A stretch of DNA of 64,000 nt from Rhodococcus sp. RD6.2 (lineage in GTDB: Bacteria > Actinomycetota > Actinomycetes > Mycobacteriales > Mycobacteriaceae). The notes beneath the pieces were generated by a model. It was not told the origin of the DNA, searched no databases, and was given only the letters and a program-made list of their open reading frames with translations. Each line of letters opens with the position of its first letter. Within the stretch, counting starts at the first letter, position 1. The position numbers were made by a program, and so were the translations under genes. This document shows, one piece after another, positions 9,421 to 18,958 of this stretch. Location: the NCBI RefSeq assembly GCF_001040705.1, contig NZ_CVQP01000001.1, forward strand, positions 905,110 through 969,109. Reading direction: 5' to 3'.

Positions 9421-10490
9421 GCCAGGCCGACGAACAGGAAGTTCTCGTCACACGGTCCGGTGGGGTCGGGCGACTGACCCTGAACCGGCCGAAGGCGATC
9501 AACGCCCTCAACCACGCGATGGTGCGGACGATGGCCGCTGCGCTCCTCGAGTGGGAGTCGGATCCCACTGTTACGGCCGTCGTCGTCGACGGTGCGGGCG
9601 AGCGCGGACTGTGCGCGGGCGGCGACATCGTCGCGATCCACGACGATGCCAAGTTCGGAGGCACCGGATCGCGCGAGTTCTGGCGTGACGAGTACGTCCT
9701 CAACGCCGCGATCGGCCGGTATCCGAAGCCGTACGTCGCGATCATGGACGGCATCGTCATGGGCGGTGGTGTCGGTATCTCCGCGCACGGCAGCGTCCGC
9801 GTCGTCACCGAGCGGTCGACGATCGCGATGCCGGAGACGGGCATCGGCTTCGTGCCCGACGTCGGCGGCACCCACCTGCTCTCGCGCACACCCGGCGAGA
9901 TCGGCACCCACATCGCCCTGACGACCGGGCGACTGAACGCGGGTGACGCGATCGCGCTCGGCTTCGCCGACCACTTCGTGCCGTCCGAGTCGCTGCCGGA
10001 GTTCGTGGCCGCGATCGCGTCCGTCTCGGTGGAGGACGCTCTCTCCCGGTTCGCCCAGCCCGCACCCGAATCGCCGCTGCTCGCGCAGCGGTCCTGGATC
10101 GACGCGGCGTACTCCGCCGACACCGTCGAGGAGATCGTCGCCCGGTTGCAGGCAGCCGACGTGCCGGAGGCCGCGAAGGCCGCCGACCAGATCCTCGGCA
10201 AGTCGCCGGTCGCGCTCAAGGTCACGCTGCGCTCGCTCCGTCAGGCACGCGAACTCGGCAGCCTCGAAGAGGTACTCAACGAGGAGTTCCGGGTCTCCGT
10301 CGCGGCTCTCGCATCCCACGACCTGGTCGAGGGCATCCGGGCGCAGGTCATCGACAAGGACCGCAACCCGCAGTGGGCACCCGCCACCCTGGCCGATGTC
10401 ACCGCGGCCGACGTGGACCGCTACTTCCAGCCGCTCGGCGACCTCGACCTCGGGCTCGCCGCACCCGACCTCGAAGGGGTCCGACCATGA
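9417..10490 (+). CDS. 3-hydroxyisobutyryl-CoA hydrolase (crotonase fold)
   Basis: A 357-residue member of the crotonase superfamily, about 100 residues longer than a typical enoyl-CoA hydratase and of the length usual for 3-hydroxyisobutyryl-CoA hydrolase. Signature stretches are NRPKAINALNHAMV, the oxyanion-hole sequence GLCAGGDIVAIH, GGGVGISAHGSVRVVTE and MPETGIGFVPDVGG, where the glutamate and aspartate fit the catalytic pair of the hydrolase group. It releases free 3-hydroxyisobutyrate from the CoA ester so that MmsB can oxidise it. The start is the ATG that overlaps the upstream stop; a longer open frame exists but would run through the dehydrogenase gene. Confidence 0.92.
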   Translation: MSQADEQEVLVTRSGGVGRLTLNRPKAINALNHAMVRTMAAALLEWESDPTVTAVVVDGAGERGLCAGGDIVAIHDDAKFGGTGSREFWRDEYVLNAAIGRYPKPYVAIMDGIVMGGGVGISAHGSVRVVTERSTIAMPETGIGFVPDVGGTHLLSRTPGEIGTHIALTTGRLNAGDAIALGFADHFVPSESLPEFVAAIASVSVEDALSRFAQPAPESPLLAQRSWIDAAYSADTVEEIVARLQAADVPEAAKAADQILGKSPVALKVTLRSLRQARELGSLEEVLNEEFRVSVAALASHDLVEGIRAQVIDKDRNPQWAPATLADVTAADVDRYFQPLGDLDLGLAAPDLEGVRP

Positions 10491-11389
10491 GCACACTTCC
10501 CACCGTCGCGTTCCTCGGTCTCGGCCACATGGGTGGCCCGATGGCCGCGAACCTGGTCAAGGCGGGCTACGACGTCACCGGGTTCGATCCCGTCCCCGCG
10601 GCACAGGAACAGGCGTTCAAGGACGGACTCACCGTCGCCGACACCGCCGCCGCCGCCGTCGCGGATGCCGACGTGGTGATCACGATGCTGCCGAACGGCA
10701 AACTGGTCCTCGACCTCTACGGTGAGATCCTGCCGTTGGCCAAGGCGAACACGCTGTTCGTCGACAGCTCGACCATCGACGTGGCTGACGCCAAGGCCGC
10801 CGCGGACAAAGCGCACGCGGCCGGGCACCGGGCGGTCGACGCACCCGTTTCGGGCGGTGTCGCGGGTGCGGCTGCGGGCACGTTGGCGTTCATGGTCGGC
10901 GGCAGCGAGGCCGACTTCGACTCCGCCAAGCCCCTGCTCGACGTCATGGGCGCGAAGGTCGTGCACTGCGGTGGTTCCGGTGTCGGGCAGGCCGCGAAGA
11001 TCTGCAACAACATGATCCTCGGCATCTCGATGATCGCCGTGAGCGAGGCGTTCGTGCTCGGCGAGAAGCTGGGGCTGACGAACCAGGCGCTCTTCGACGT
11101 CGCGTCCAACGCGTCCGGTCAGTGCTGGTCCCTGACCAGCTACTGCCCCGTGCCCGGGCCGCTGCCGACCAGCCCCGCCAACAACGACTACCAGCCGGGC
11201 TTCGCGGCTGCGCTGATGGACAAGGACCTCGGCCTGGCGTCGAACGCGCTGCGCGCCAACGGGGTCGAGGACGGCCTCGGTCTGCGTGCGGCCGAGCTCT
11301 ATCACCGCTTCAACGCCGAAGGCAATGGGGGACTGGACTTCTCCGCCATCGTCAACGACATCCGCACCCGATCCGAGGGAAACAAGTGA
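10487..11389 (+). CDS. mmsB: 3-hydroxyisobutyrate dehydrogenase
   Basis: A 300-residue NAD-dependent beta-hydroxyacid dehydrogenase. The N-terminal Rossmann motif is [27 protein letters not shown], the substrate-binding motif is [23 protein letters not shown], and the catalytic lysine lies in [15 protein letters not shown]. It oxidises 3-hydroxyisobutyrate to methylmalonate semialdehyde, which feeds MmsA encoded four genes upstream. The ATG overlaps the hydrolase stop as ATGA, showing translational coupling. Length and motif order are standard for the family. Confidence 0.95.
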   Translation: MSTLPTVAFLGLGHMGGPMAANLVKAGYDVTGFDPVPAAQEQAFKDGLTVADTAAAAVADADVVITMLPNGKLVLDLYGEILPLAKANTLFVDSSTIDVADAKAAADKAHAAGHRAVDAPVSGGVAGAAAGTLAFMVGGSEADFDSAKPLLDVMGAKVVHCGGSGVGQAAKICNNMILGISMIAVSEAFVLGEKLGLTNQALFDVASNASGQCWSLTSYCPVPGPLPTSPANNDYQPGFAAALMDKDLGLASNALRANGVEDGLGLRAAELYHRFNAEGNGGLDFSAIVNDIRTRSEGNK

Positions 11390-12162
11390 GCGAGTACGAA
11401 ACCATCCTGACCGAGCGAAATGGTCGCGTCGGCGTCGTCACGCTGAACCGGCCGAAGGCGCTCAACGCGCTGAACAGCCAGTTGATGGCCGAGGTGGTCG
11501 CCGCGGTCGAGGCGTTCGACGCGGACACCGAGATCGGCGCGATCCTGCTCACCGGGTCGGAGCGGGCCTTCGCGGCGGGCGCCGACATCAAGGAGATGCA
11601 GCCCAAGACCTTCGCGGAGGTCTACGCGGAAGATCTCTTCTCCCAGTGGGATCGGCTCTCGTCGGTACGCACCCCGATCATCGCCGCGGTGTCGGGCTAC
11701 GCGCTCGGCGGCGGTTGCGAACTGGCGATGTTGTGCGACTTCATCATCGCGTCGGACACCGCCAAGTTCGGTCAGCCGGAGATCAAGCTCGGCGTCATCC
11801 CCGGCATCGGCGGATCGCAGCGACTCACCCGTGCCGTCGGCAAGGCGAAGGCGATGGACCTGTGCCTGACCGGACGCAACATGGACGCCGACGAAGCCGA
11901 GCGCGCCGGACTCGTCGCCCGCGTCGTTCCGGTCGCGGAACTGCAGACCGTTGCGCTGGAGGCTGCCACCACCATCGCGTCGATGTCGCTGCCGATCGCG
12001 CGGATGGCGAAGGAGGCCGTCAACCGGTCCTTCGAGACCACCCTGGCCGAGGGCGTGAAGTTCGAACGGCGCGTGTTCCATTCGACGTTCGCGACCGCCG
12101 ACCAGAAGGAAGGCATGGCGGCGTTCGTCGAGAAGCGCGCCCCCAAGTTCGTGAACGGCTGA
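11386..12162 (+). CDS. Enoyl-CoA hydratase (crotonase), probable methacrylyl-CoA hydratase
   Basis: A 258-residue enoyl-CoA hydratase, close to the EchA8 type of mycobacteria in overall sequence. The two catalytic glutamates are visible in [12 protein letters not shown] and [16 protein letters not shown], and the oxyanion-hole motif is [12 protein letters not shown]. In this operon it would hydrate methacrylyl-CoA to 3-hydroxyisobutyryl-CoA; EchA8-type enzymes also act on short straight-chain substrates, so the role may be broader. The GTG start overlaps the mmsB stop (GTGA). It is the last gene of the operon and is followed by a perfect hairpin. Confidence 0.93.
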   Translation: MSEYETILTERNGRVGVVTLNRPKALNALNSQLMAEVVAAVEAFDADTEIGAILLTGSERAFAAGADIKEMQPKTFAEVYAEDLFSQWDRLSSVRTPIIAAVSGYALGGGCELAMLCDFIIASDTAKFGQPEIKLGVIPGIGGSQRLTRAVGKAKAMDLCLTGRNMDADEAERAGLVARVVPVAELQTVALEAATTIASMSLPIARMAKEAVNRSFETTLAEGVKFERRVFHSTFATADQKEGMAAFVEKRAPKFVNG

Positions 12163-12178
12163 CATTCCTCTGCCATAC

Positions 12179-12220
12179 CGACGAGGGTCCGCGAAGCGCT
12201 CGCTTCGCGGACCCTCGTCG
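12179..12220. terminator. Perfect 20-bp inverted repeat between convergent genes
   Basis: Two 20-base arms (12179-12198 and 12201-12220) pair perfectly around a two-base centre. The hairpin lies between the end of the valine operon and the end of a minus-strand gene, so it can serve both. There is no T run on either side; such hairpins without a U-tail are common in high-GC actinobacteria. Confidence 0.8.
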
Positions 12221-12279
12221 CGTCCGGGCTCTCGGTTCGGGCTGTCCGGACCAGCGCCGCCGCAGTGTCCGTAGACGGA

Positions 12280-13437
12280 TCAGAGACCGAGATCCTTCGC
12301 GATGATCGTTTTCATGACCTCGCTGGTGCCGCCGAAGATCCGGGTGACCCGGGTGTCGGCGTAGAGGCGCGCGATCGGGTACTCGGTGACGTAGCCGTAG
12401 CCGCCGTGCAACTGCAGGCACTTGTCGATGACGCGTCCGGCGGCCTCCGTGCAGAACAGCTTCGCCTTCGCGGCGTCGGCGACGGTGAGTTCACCGGCAT
12501 CGTGCAGTTCGATGGCGCGGTCGACCATCAGCTGGATCGCCTGCACCTCGGTCGCACACTCGGCGAGCACGAACTTCGTGTTCTGGAACGCCGCGACCGG
12601 CTTGCCGAACACGGTGCGCTCCTTGACGTAGGCGAGGGCGTGCGACATCGCGGCGGTCGCGGTGGCCGCTGCGCCGAACGCGATCGTCAGCCGCTCCTGC
12701 GCGAGGTTGTGCGTCAGGTACGAGAAGGCGGCACCCTCCTCGCCGAGCCGGTCGGTGACGGGAACCTTGACGTCGGTGAAGGACAGTTCGGCCGTGTCGG
12801 AGGTCTTGAGGCCGATCTTCTCGATCTTGCGGCCCACCGCGAAACCCTCGGACGCGGTGTCGACGACCAGGATCGTCAGGCCGGCGCGCCGGTCCTCCGG
12901 GGTGCTGGCCGCGGTGCGGCACACCACCAGGATCCGGTCGGCGAGTGCGCCGCCGGTGATGAAGGTCTTGGCGCCGCTCAGGACGTAGTGGCTGCCGTCG
13001 TCGGACAGCTTTGCGGCCGTCGCGATGTTCGCGAGGTCCGACCCGGTGCCTGGCTCCGTCATCGCGATCGCGAACATCAGGTCGCCGGACGCGAATCCGG
13101 GGAGCCAACGCTGCTTCTGCTCCTCGGTCGCGTGCTCGACGAGGTACGGCAGGATCAGATTGCTGTGCACCGAGTAGCTGCCGAACGACGCTCCTGCGGC
13201 CGCAACCTCCTCTGCGACAACCACGTTGAACTTGATGCTCGCTTCGCCGCCACCGCCGTACTCCTCGGGAGTCTGGATACCCAGGATGCCGAGATCGCCG
13301 AGGCGACGGTAGAAGTCGCGCGGGGGGTGGCCGTCGACCTCCCAGTCGTGGTGAACGGGTACGACCTCCTTGGCGATGAACTCACGAATGGTCTTGCGGA
13401 ATGCTTCGTGGTCCTCGCCGAAGATGGTTCGTTGCAC
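12280..13437 (-). CDS. Acyl-CoA dehydrogenase
   Basis: A 385-residue FAD-dependent acyl-CoA dehydrogenase of the long-chain/FadE type. The FAD-contact motifs MFAIAMTEPGTGSDLANI and FITGGALADRILVV are present, and the base glutamate sits in RIFGGTSEVMKTIIAKDLGL at the C-terminus. The start chosen is the GTG at 13437, with AGGAG upstream; the open frame extends further back but loses the family's typical N-terminus (RTIFGEDHEAFRKTIREF). It stands alone on the minus strand beside an MFS transporter and thiolase on the plus strand, so a role in degrading an imported acyl compound is plausible. Confidence 0.92.
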   Translation of the reverse strand: MQRTIFGEDHEAFRKTIREFIAKEVVPVHHDWEVDGHPPRDFYRRLGDLGILGIQTPEEYGGGGEASIKFNVVVAEEVAAAGASFGSYSVHSNLILPYLVEHATEEQKQRWLPGFASGDLMFAIAMTEPGTGSDLANIATAAKLSDDGSHYVLSGAKTFITGGALADRILVVCRTAASTPEDRRAGLTILVVDTASEGFAVGRKIEKIGLKTSDTAELSFTDVKVPVTDRLGEEGAAFSYLTHNLAQERLTIAFGAAATATAAMSHALAYVKERTVFGKPVAAFQNTKFVLAECATEVQAIQLMVDRAIELHDAGELTVADAAKAKLFCTEAAGRVIDKCLQLHGGYGYVTEYPIARLYADTRVTRIFGGTSEVMKTIIAKDLGL

Positions 13438-13735
13438 GGGAATCTCCTGTTCGGGTCCGGGTGGTGCAGTGTCGCGGGGCGCGCTCGCATCAGCATGCCT
13501 CGCGTGGTGTTCGGGTACCAGGACCGATCGGCTATGGCACTCATCGCGGTAGCCAATGACTGCTTCGGCCCATACCGGGTCTGCATAGGTTTCGGCTATC
13601 GAACGGTTCACCAAGTGCGGATTGCGGGAGTGATCTGGGTCACCTTGAATGGAGTGGTCGGTGAGTGTGGCGCCCACGCCGACCACCCCACCTCCTCAGC
13701 GCGTCCGTCCACGTCCTCGACTTCGAAGGATTCTC

Positions 13736-15082
13736 GTGACAACAGGCAATCTGGCACCCGGTCGACCGGCCTCCTCCGTCGGCACCGCGGCCACCTCACT
13801 CGTCAGCAGCAAGCGGGCTTGGGGGATGACCGGACTGGTCGTCTTCCTCTACGTCGTCAACTACGCCGACAAGGCGGTGCTCGGCATCATCGCGCAGCCG
13901 CTGGCGCGCGAACTCGGCCTCACCTCGGCCCAGATCGGACTCGTCGGCTCACTGTTCTTCCTCACGTTCACGATCGGCGGCTTCCTCGCCGGACCGATGA
14001 ACAAGTACCTGACACTGCGGTGGGCGTTGCTCGTGCTCGGTGTCACGTGGTCCGTCGTGATGCTGCCGCTGGTGGTGTCGGCGAGCCTGGTCATGCTGAT
14101 CGTCTGCCGCATGCTGCTCGGCCTCGCAGAGGGTCCGAGCTCGGCGCTCATGCACACCGCCACCTACTCGTGGCATGCGCCGGCCAAGCGCGGACTCCCC
14201 GGTGCGTTCCTCGTCGGGTCCGCGTCGGTCGCCAAGATCGCCCTCGCACCTGTTCTCGCCTACGTCACCGTCCAGTGGGGGTGGCGCGCGGCGATCGTCT
14301 CGCTGTCACTGCTCGGCGCGGCCTGGGTGGTGGTGTGGCTGACCGGGTGGTCCGAGGGGCCGTTCACCGCCAAGGCGATCAAAGCTGACGCGGAAGGGGC
14401 GACCGCGGGTGAGCCGGCGACCGTCGAAGCCGAACCGAGCGTTCCGTGGCGGTCCATCTTCATCAGCGGAACATTCCTCAGCTGTGCCTTCCTGGTGATG
14501 GTCGTGTACGCGCTCACCACCGTGGTGCTGACCTGGCTGCCGTCGTACTTCGAGGTGGGTCTCGGCTACTCGGCGCTGCAGGCCGGCTCCATGTTCGCGC
14601 TGCCCTCCATCGTCGGGCTGGTGCTGATGATCGTCTCCGGTGCCGTCACCGACCGAATGATCCAGCGCGGAGCGAAGTCCCGCGTCGTCCGCATCATCGT
14701 TCCCTGCGTCGGTGTGCTGATCTGCGGTGGCGTACTGACCATGCTCCCGATGATCGACGCGCCCATCGTGGCGGTGCTGACACTGTCCGTCGGTTACGGC
14801 TTCGGTGCGATCGTGTTCCCTCTCGTCAACGCCGCCATCTCCGAGCTGTGCCCGCCGCAGCAGACCGCAGGAACGATGGGCGTCTTCCTCGCGCTGATGG
14901 CGATCGGCGGCCTTGTCGCGCCGTACACGACGGGCATCGTCGTCGACAACGCCGCCTCGAAGGCCGACGGCTACGCGATGGCGTTCCAGTCGATCGGTGT
15001 CCTCGCGGCGATCGCCGCGGTCCTGGTGCTGGTCTTCGCGAACCCCGATCGCGACCGTGCCCGGATTCGCCACCTCGCCTGA
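13736..15082 (+). CDS. MFS transporter
   Basis: A major facilitator superfamily protein of 448 residues from the GTG at 13736, with 12 predicted membrane helices. The NYADKAVLGIIAQPLARELGLTSAQIG stretch in the first helices is typical of the anion:cation symporter branch, which imports organic acids. The GTG at 13736 has GAAGGA five bases upstream and is preferred; an upstream GTG at 13649 would add 29 Arg/Pro-rich residues unlikely to be translated. The following genes encode a thiolase and an acyl-CoA ligase on the same strand, suggesting import of a carboxylic acid that is then activated and degraded. The substrate is unknown. Confidence 0.88.
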   Translation: MTTGNLAPGRPASSVGTAATSLVSSKRAWGMTGLVVFLYVVNYADKAVLGIIAQPLARELGLTSAQIGLVGSLFFLTFTIGGFLAGPMNKYLTLRWALLVLGVTWSVVMLPLVVSASLVMLIVCRMLLGLAEGPSSALMHTATYSWHAPAKRGLPGAFLVGSASVAKIALAPVLAYVTVQWGWRAAIVSLSLLGAAWVVVWLTGWSEGPFTAKAIKADAEGATAGEPATVEAEPSVPWRSIFISGTFLSCAFLVMVVYALTTVVLTWLPSYFEVGLGYSALQAGSMFALPSIVGLVLMIVSGAVTDRMIQRGAKSRVVRIIVPCVGVLICGGVLTMLPMIDAPIVAVLTLSVGYGFGAIVFPLVNAAISELCPPQQTAGTMGVFLALMAIGGLVAPYTTGIVVDNAASKADGYAMAFQSIGVLAAIAAVLVLVFANPDRDRARIRHLA

Positions 15083-15204
15083 CCGACATAGCGTCCGGCT
15101 GTCGGTGGTATCCACCGAAAGTCTTTGTCCGACGGCCGGGCACGTGATCGACTCGATGTCGAGGCCCGTTCGGTCGGCCGTCCATTCCAGTTCTGGAGGT
15201 AACC

Positions 15205-16335
15205 ATGCGCGATGCCGTCATCGTCGATGCAGTCCGCACTCCCATCGGACGTCGGGGAGGCGCCCTTGCCGACGTTCATCCCGCCGACCTGTCCGCGCAC
15301 GTACTGACGGCGCTCGCTGCGCGTACGGGGATCGACCCCCAACTCGTCGACGACGTCGTGTGGGGATGCGTCAGTCAGACCGGTGAGCAGGCGGGCAATG
15401 TCGCCCGCACCGCGGTCCTCGCCGCGGGGTGGCCCGAGTCGGTGCCCGGCACCACCCTCACCCGAGCGTGCGGTTCCAGCCAGCAGGCGGTGTCGTTCGC
15501 CGCGGCGACCGTGATGTCCGGGCAGTACGACGTCGTGGTGGCCGGTGGTGTCGAGATGATGACGCGGGTCCCGATGGGCTCCGCCAGCAAGAACGGCGAG
15601 CACTTCCCGGCGTCGGTCCTGGACCGGTACGGCGTCGAGGGATTCAGCCAGGGCACCGGCGCCGAGATTATGGCCGAGAAGTGGGGGCTGTCGCGAACCG
15701 CGCTCGACGAGTACTCGTTGCGGTCGCACGAGCTCGCCGACGCCGCGACGGTGGCCGGTGCGTTCGAGGGGCAGCTCGCGCCGATCGCCGGCCTCACGCA
15801 GGACGAGGGCATCCGCCGCGGCGGCACACTCGAATCTCTCGGCACGCTGCGAACCGTCTTCAAGGAGGACGGGGTGATCCACGCCGGGAACTCCTCGCAG
15901 ATCTCCGACGGCGCCGGCGCCCTGCTCGTCACCACCAGCGAGTACGCGGCATCGCGGGCGTGGACGCCGATCGCGCGCATCCACACCGCTGTCGTCGCGG
16001 GCGACGACCCCGTCGTCATGCTCACCGGTCCGATCGCCGCGACGGCCAAGGCGCTGACGCGAGCCGGCCTCGGCATCGACGACATCGGTGCGTTCGAGGT
16101 GAACGAGGCGTTCGCTCCGGTCCCGATGGCGTGGCAGATCGAAACGGGCGCCGCCGCCGACCGGCTCAATCCCCTCGGTGGTGCGATCGCCGTCGGGCAC
16201 CCGCTCGGCGGTTCCGGCGCCGTCCTCATGACGAGGCTGGCGCATCACATGCGGGACAACGGGATTCGCTACGGACTCCAGACGATGTGCGAGGCGGGTG
16301 GACTGGCGAACGCGACGATCCTCGAACTGCTCTGA
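15205..16335 (+). CDS. Thiolase family acetyl-CoA acyltransferase
   Basis: A 376-residue degradative thiolase that would cleave a 3-ketoacyl-CoA with CoA to give acetyl-CoA and a shortened acyl-CoA. The nucleophilic cysteine is in TLTRACGSSQQAVSFAA near residue 90. The histidine motif is AVGHPLGGSGAVL and the second cysteine is in TMCEAGGLANATI; the usual CxGGG here reads CEAGG. Length is slightly below the roughly 390 residues common in the family. A strong ribosome-binding site (GGAGGTAACC) precedes the ATG. The acyl-CoA ligase gene follows after 32 bases. Confidence 0.93.
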   Translation: MRDAVIVDAVRTPIGRRGGALADVHPADLSAHVLTALAARTGIDPQLVDDVVWGCVSQTGEQAGNVARTAVLAAGWPESVPGTTLTRACGSSQQAVSFAAATVMSGQYDVVVAGGVEMMTRVPMGSASKNGEHFPASVLDRYGVEGFSQGTGAEIMAEKWGLSRTALDEYSLRSHELADAATVAGAFEGQLAPIAGLTQDEGIRRGGTLESLGTLRTVFKEDGVIHAGNSSQISDGAGALLVTTSEYAASRAWTPIARIHTAVVAGDDPVVMLTGPIAATAKALTRAGLGIDDIGAFEVNEAFAPVPMAWQIETGAAADRLNPLGGAIAVGHPLGGSGAVLMTRLAHHMRDNGIRYGLQTMCEAGGLANATILELL

Positions 16336-16367
16336 CCGCACTCCTCAGACAAGGAACGAATCACGCA

Positions 16368-18032
16368 ATGGATGCGAACACCTTCGCCGGACTCCACCTG
16401 ACCTACCCGGACGTGTCGATGGCGGTGTGGGCACCGAGCATGGCCGCTGTCCACGGTGACCGTGCCGCCGTCGTCGACGGTGACCGATCCTGCTCGTACC
16501 TGGAGCTCGACGAGCGGTCGGCGCAGTTCGCCGGGGGCCTCGTCGCCGCAGGCGTGCAGGCGGGCGATGTCGTGTTGCTGCACTTGGGCAACGGGATCGA
16601 GTTCTTCGTCGCGTACTACGGATCGCTCCGTGCGGGGGCGACCGTTACGCTCGTCAACCCGTTGCAGCCCGAGCCGGGGTTGCGCAGGCAGATCGAGGAG
16701 ACGTCGGCGGTCGTCGCGGTCACGCAGCCGCCGCAGCTCGGCACCCTCCGAGCCGCGGCTGCGGGAACGACCGTCGGCACCGTCGTCCTGGTCGGGGGCT
16801 CGCCCGGGGACACGGGCGTCGGCGTGATCGGCTTCGAGCGGTTCCTCGAGGGCCGCCAGACCGTGTTCGCACCGGTGCAGGTGAGAGGCGACGACGTCGC
16901 CCACGTCGCGTTCACCGGTGGCACCACCGGCATCTCCAAGGGCGTCCGGGTACTGCATCGCAACGTGGTCGCCAACGTCACCCAGATGTGTGGGTGGAGG
17001 GCCGGCCAGGCGGTGGTGAGCACCGACGGGGGCCTCGTCGACCTCCGGCCGATCCCCGACCTGGACGTCTACGGGGTGACGCCGGGCGTCGGGTGCACGA
17101 TCGTCGTGTCGCCGCTGTTCCACGCCCACGCACTGATCAACGCGTCGTTCCTGCTGCTGTGCGGCGTCACCCAGGTGATGGCGGGCCGCTTCGATCCGGC
17201 CCGGATGCTCGAGCTGATCGAACGGCACCGAGCCAGCTACGTCACGGGTAGCCCCGCGATGTGGCACACCCTCGCCACGCACCCCGACGCCGCCCGACGC
17301 GACACCACCTCGGTTCGCGTCGTCGCGTCGGGCGCCGCTCCCATCGACCGGGTGACCCTCGAAGCGCTGTCGGTGGCGTTTCCGCAGGCCCGCGTCACCG
17401 AGGGCTACGGGTTGACCGAGGCCACCTGTGTCGTGACCGCCGCCCCGCTCGGCGTCGGCACCGCGTACCGGCTCGGCAGCGTCGGGCTGCCGGTGTTCGA
17501 CACCGAGGTGCAGATCCGTGCCCAGGACGACCCGGCTACCGAGCTGGCCGCGGGCGAACGCGGCGCGCTGTGGGTGCGCGGACCCCAGGTGACCGGTGGC
17601 TACCTGGGGCACCCCGAGATCACGGCGCAGCAGTTCGTGGACGGCTGGCTGGACACCGGAGACATCGCGTACCGGGACTCCGACGGCTACCTCTACATCT
17701 GCGATCGTGCGAAGGACATGCTGATCTACAAGGGCTACAACGTGTATCCGCGCGAGCTGGAGGAGATCCTGGCCACCCATCCGGCGGTGTCGACCGCGGC
17801 GGTGATCGGGCGCGGCGCAGGAGCAGTAGGGGAGGAGCCCGTCGCGTTCGTCGTCGCGGTGCCCGGTGTCGCGGTCGATGCCGCGGAGTTGATGGCGTTC
17901 GTGGCGCAACAGGTGCTGCCGTACAAGAAGATTCGCGAGGTCGTCGTGATCGATGCGCTGCCGACGTCGGCGGCGGGCAAGGTGCTCAAGACGGATCTGC
18001 GGGCGATACTGCAGGAGGCGGTCGCGCACTGA
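16368..18032 (+). CDS. AMP-binding acyl-CoA ligase (fatty-acid/aryl-CoA synthetase)
   Basis: A 554-residue ATP-dependent ligase of the ANL superfamily that forms an acyl-adenylate and then an acyl-CoA. Visible motifs are the phosphate-binding loop AFTGGTTGISKGVRV, the A4-A5 region VTEGYGLTEATCVV, the hinge region DTGDIAYRDSDGYLYICDRAKDMLIYKGYNVYPRELE, and the catalytic lysine in PTSAAGKVLKTDLR near the C-terminus. It probably activates the acid imported by the upstream MFS protein, with the thiolase acting later. The carboxylic acid substrate cannot be decided from sequence. Confidence 0.92.
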   Translation: MDANTFAGLHLTYPDVSMAVWAPSMAAVHGDRAAVVDGDRSCSYLELDERSAQFAGGLVAAGVQAGDVVLLHLGNGIEFFVAYYGSLRAGATVTLVNPLQPEPGLRRQIEETSAVVAVTQPPQLGTLRAAAAGTTVGTVVLVGGSPGDTGVGVIGFERFLEGRQTVFAPVQVRGDDVAHVAFTGGTTGISKGVRVLHRNVVANVTQMCGWRAGQAVVSTDGGLVDLRPIPDLDVYGVTPGVGCTIVVSPLFHAHALINASFLLLCGVTQVMAGRFDPARMLELIERHRASYVTGSPAMWHTLATHPDAARRDTTSVRVVASGAAPIDRVTLEALSVAFPQARVTEGYGLTEATCVVTAAPLGVGTAYRLGSVGLPVFDTEVQIRAQDDPATELAAGERGALWVRGPQVTGGYLGHPEITAQQFVDGWLDTGDIAYRDSDGYLYICDRAKDMLIYKGYNVYPRELEEILATHPAVSTAAVIGRGAGAVGEEPVAFVVAVPGVAVDAAELMAFVAQQVLPYKKIREVVVIDALPTSAAGKVLKTDLRAILQEAVAH

Positions 18033-18073
18033 CAGTGGACCGGTACCGGGCGCCGTCCGGTACCGGTCTCGCG

Positions 18074-18955
18074 TCACAGGTCGGGTGGTGCGGCGCGGAC
18101 GAAGTCGACGAAGGCCCTGCCCACGGGCGAGAGGGTGGCCGGGTCGAACGCCAACGCGAACGCCCGGGTGAAGCTGGGGTCGCAGGGTCGCACCACCGCG
18201 CGGTCGCGGACCGACTCGGCAACACACCGCTCCATCAACGACCCGCCTACACCCGCCAGGACGAGCGGCAGTCGGGCCTCCCGGTGTTCGGTCAGCACCG
18301 CCAGAGGCGGGCGAGCACCGGCGTCGCGGATCGCCTCCTCGATGGTGTCGCCGAGTGACCCGCCGCGCGGTACGAACACCATCGGAATGTCCGGTAGCTC
18401 CGAGAGTTTCACCGCGCCCTCCGGAAGCCGAGTGCCCGCCGGGTACACGAGCCAGAACTCCTGCTCGCCGAGTTCGACGACCTCGAGGCTGTCGTGGCCG
18501 TCGAAGGGCAGGTGCGCCACCACGAATTCGCTGTGCCCGTCCCGGATCACGGTCGCGGTCGCGGATTCGTCCCGCAGCTCGGACAGCTGGACGGTCACCT
18601 TCGGGTGCTCGGCACGGAAGCGAGCCACGAGGTCGACGATCGTCCCGGTGGCGAGCGCGGGAAAGGCCATCACGTCGAGTCGGCCCGCGAGTTCCGCGGA
18701 CCCGCCGGTGAGCGTGTCCCGCGCGGCGACGACGTCGCGCAGCACCTGCCGGCTCGGACCGACGAGGCTGCGTCCCGCCGCGGTGAGGACCATGCCCCGT
18801 CCGATGCGGTGGAACAACTCCACGCCGAGTTCACGTTCGAGCCCACGGAGCGACTGCGACACCGTCGGCTGCGCGACACCGAGCCCGGAGGCTGCGCCGT
18901 TGATGCCGTCGCGTTCGACGACGGCGAGGAAGTACTCGAGCTGACGGAAATCCAC
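18074..18955 (-). CDS. LysR-family transcriptional regulator
   Basis: A 293-residue LysR-type regulator. The N-terminal helix-turn-helix is in GINGAASGLGVAQPTVSQSLRGLERELGVELFHR (about residues 17-50) and the rest is the effector-binding domain. It lies just beyond the convergent acyl-CoA ligase gene and is separated by three bases from a second LysR gene upstream on the same strand, so the pair is probably cotranscribed. Targets are likely the neighbouring transport and catabolic genes, as is usual for the family, but no specific operator could be assigned. Confidence 0.93.
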   Translation of the reverse strand: MDFRQLEYFLAVVERDGINGAASGLGVAQPTVSQSLRGLERELGVELFHRIGRGMVLTAAGRSLVGPSRQVLRDVVAARDTLTGGSAELAGRLDVMAFPALATGTIVDLVARFRAEHPKVTVQLSELRDESATATVIRDGHSEFVVAHLPFDGHDSLEVVELGEQEFWLVYPAGTRLPEGAVKLSELPDIPMVFVPRGGSLGDTIEEAIRDAGARPPLAVLTEHREARLPLVLAGVGGSLMERCVAESVRDRAVVRPCDPSFTRAFALAFDPATLSPVGRAFVDFVRAAPPDL

Positions 18956-18958
18956 CGG

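Noticed and set aside
13530..13554. GGCTA-N15-TAGCC as an operator between the dehydrogenase and MFS genes
   Set aside because: Arms of only five bases with a long centre are expected often by chance; no second copy was seen.
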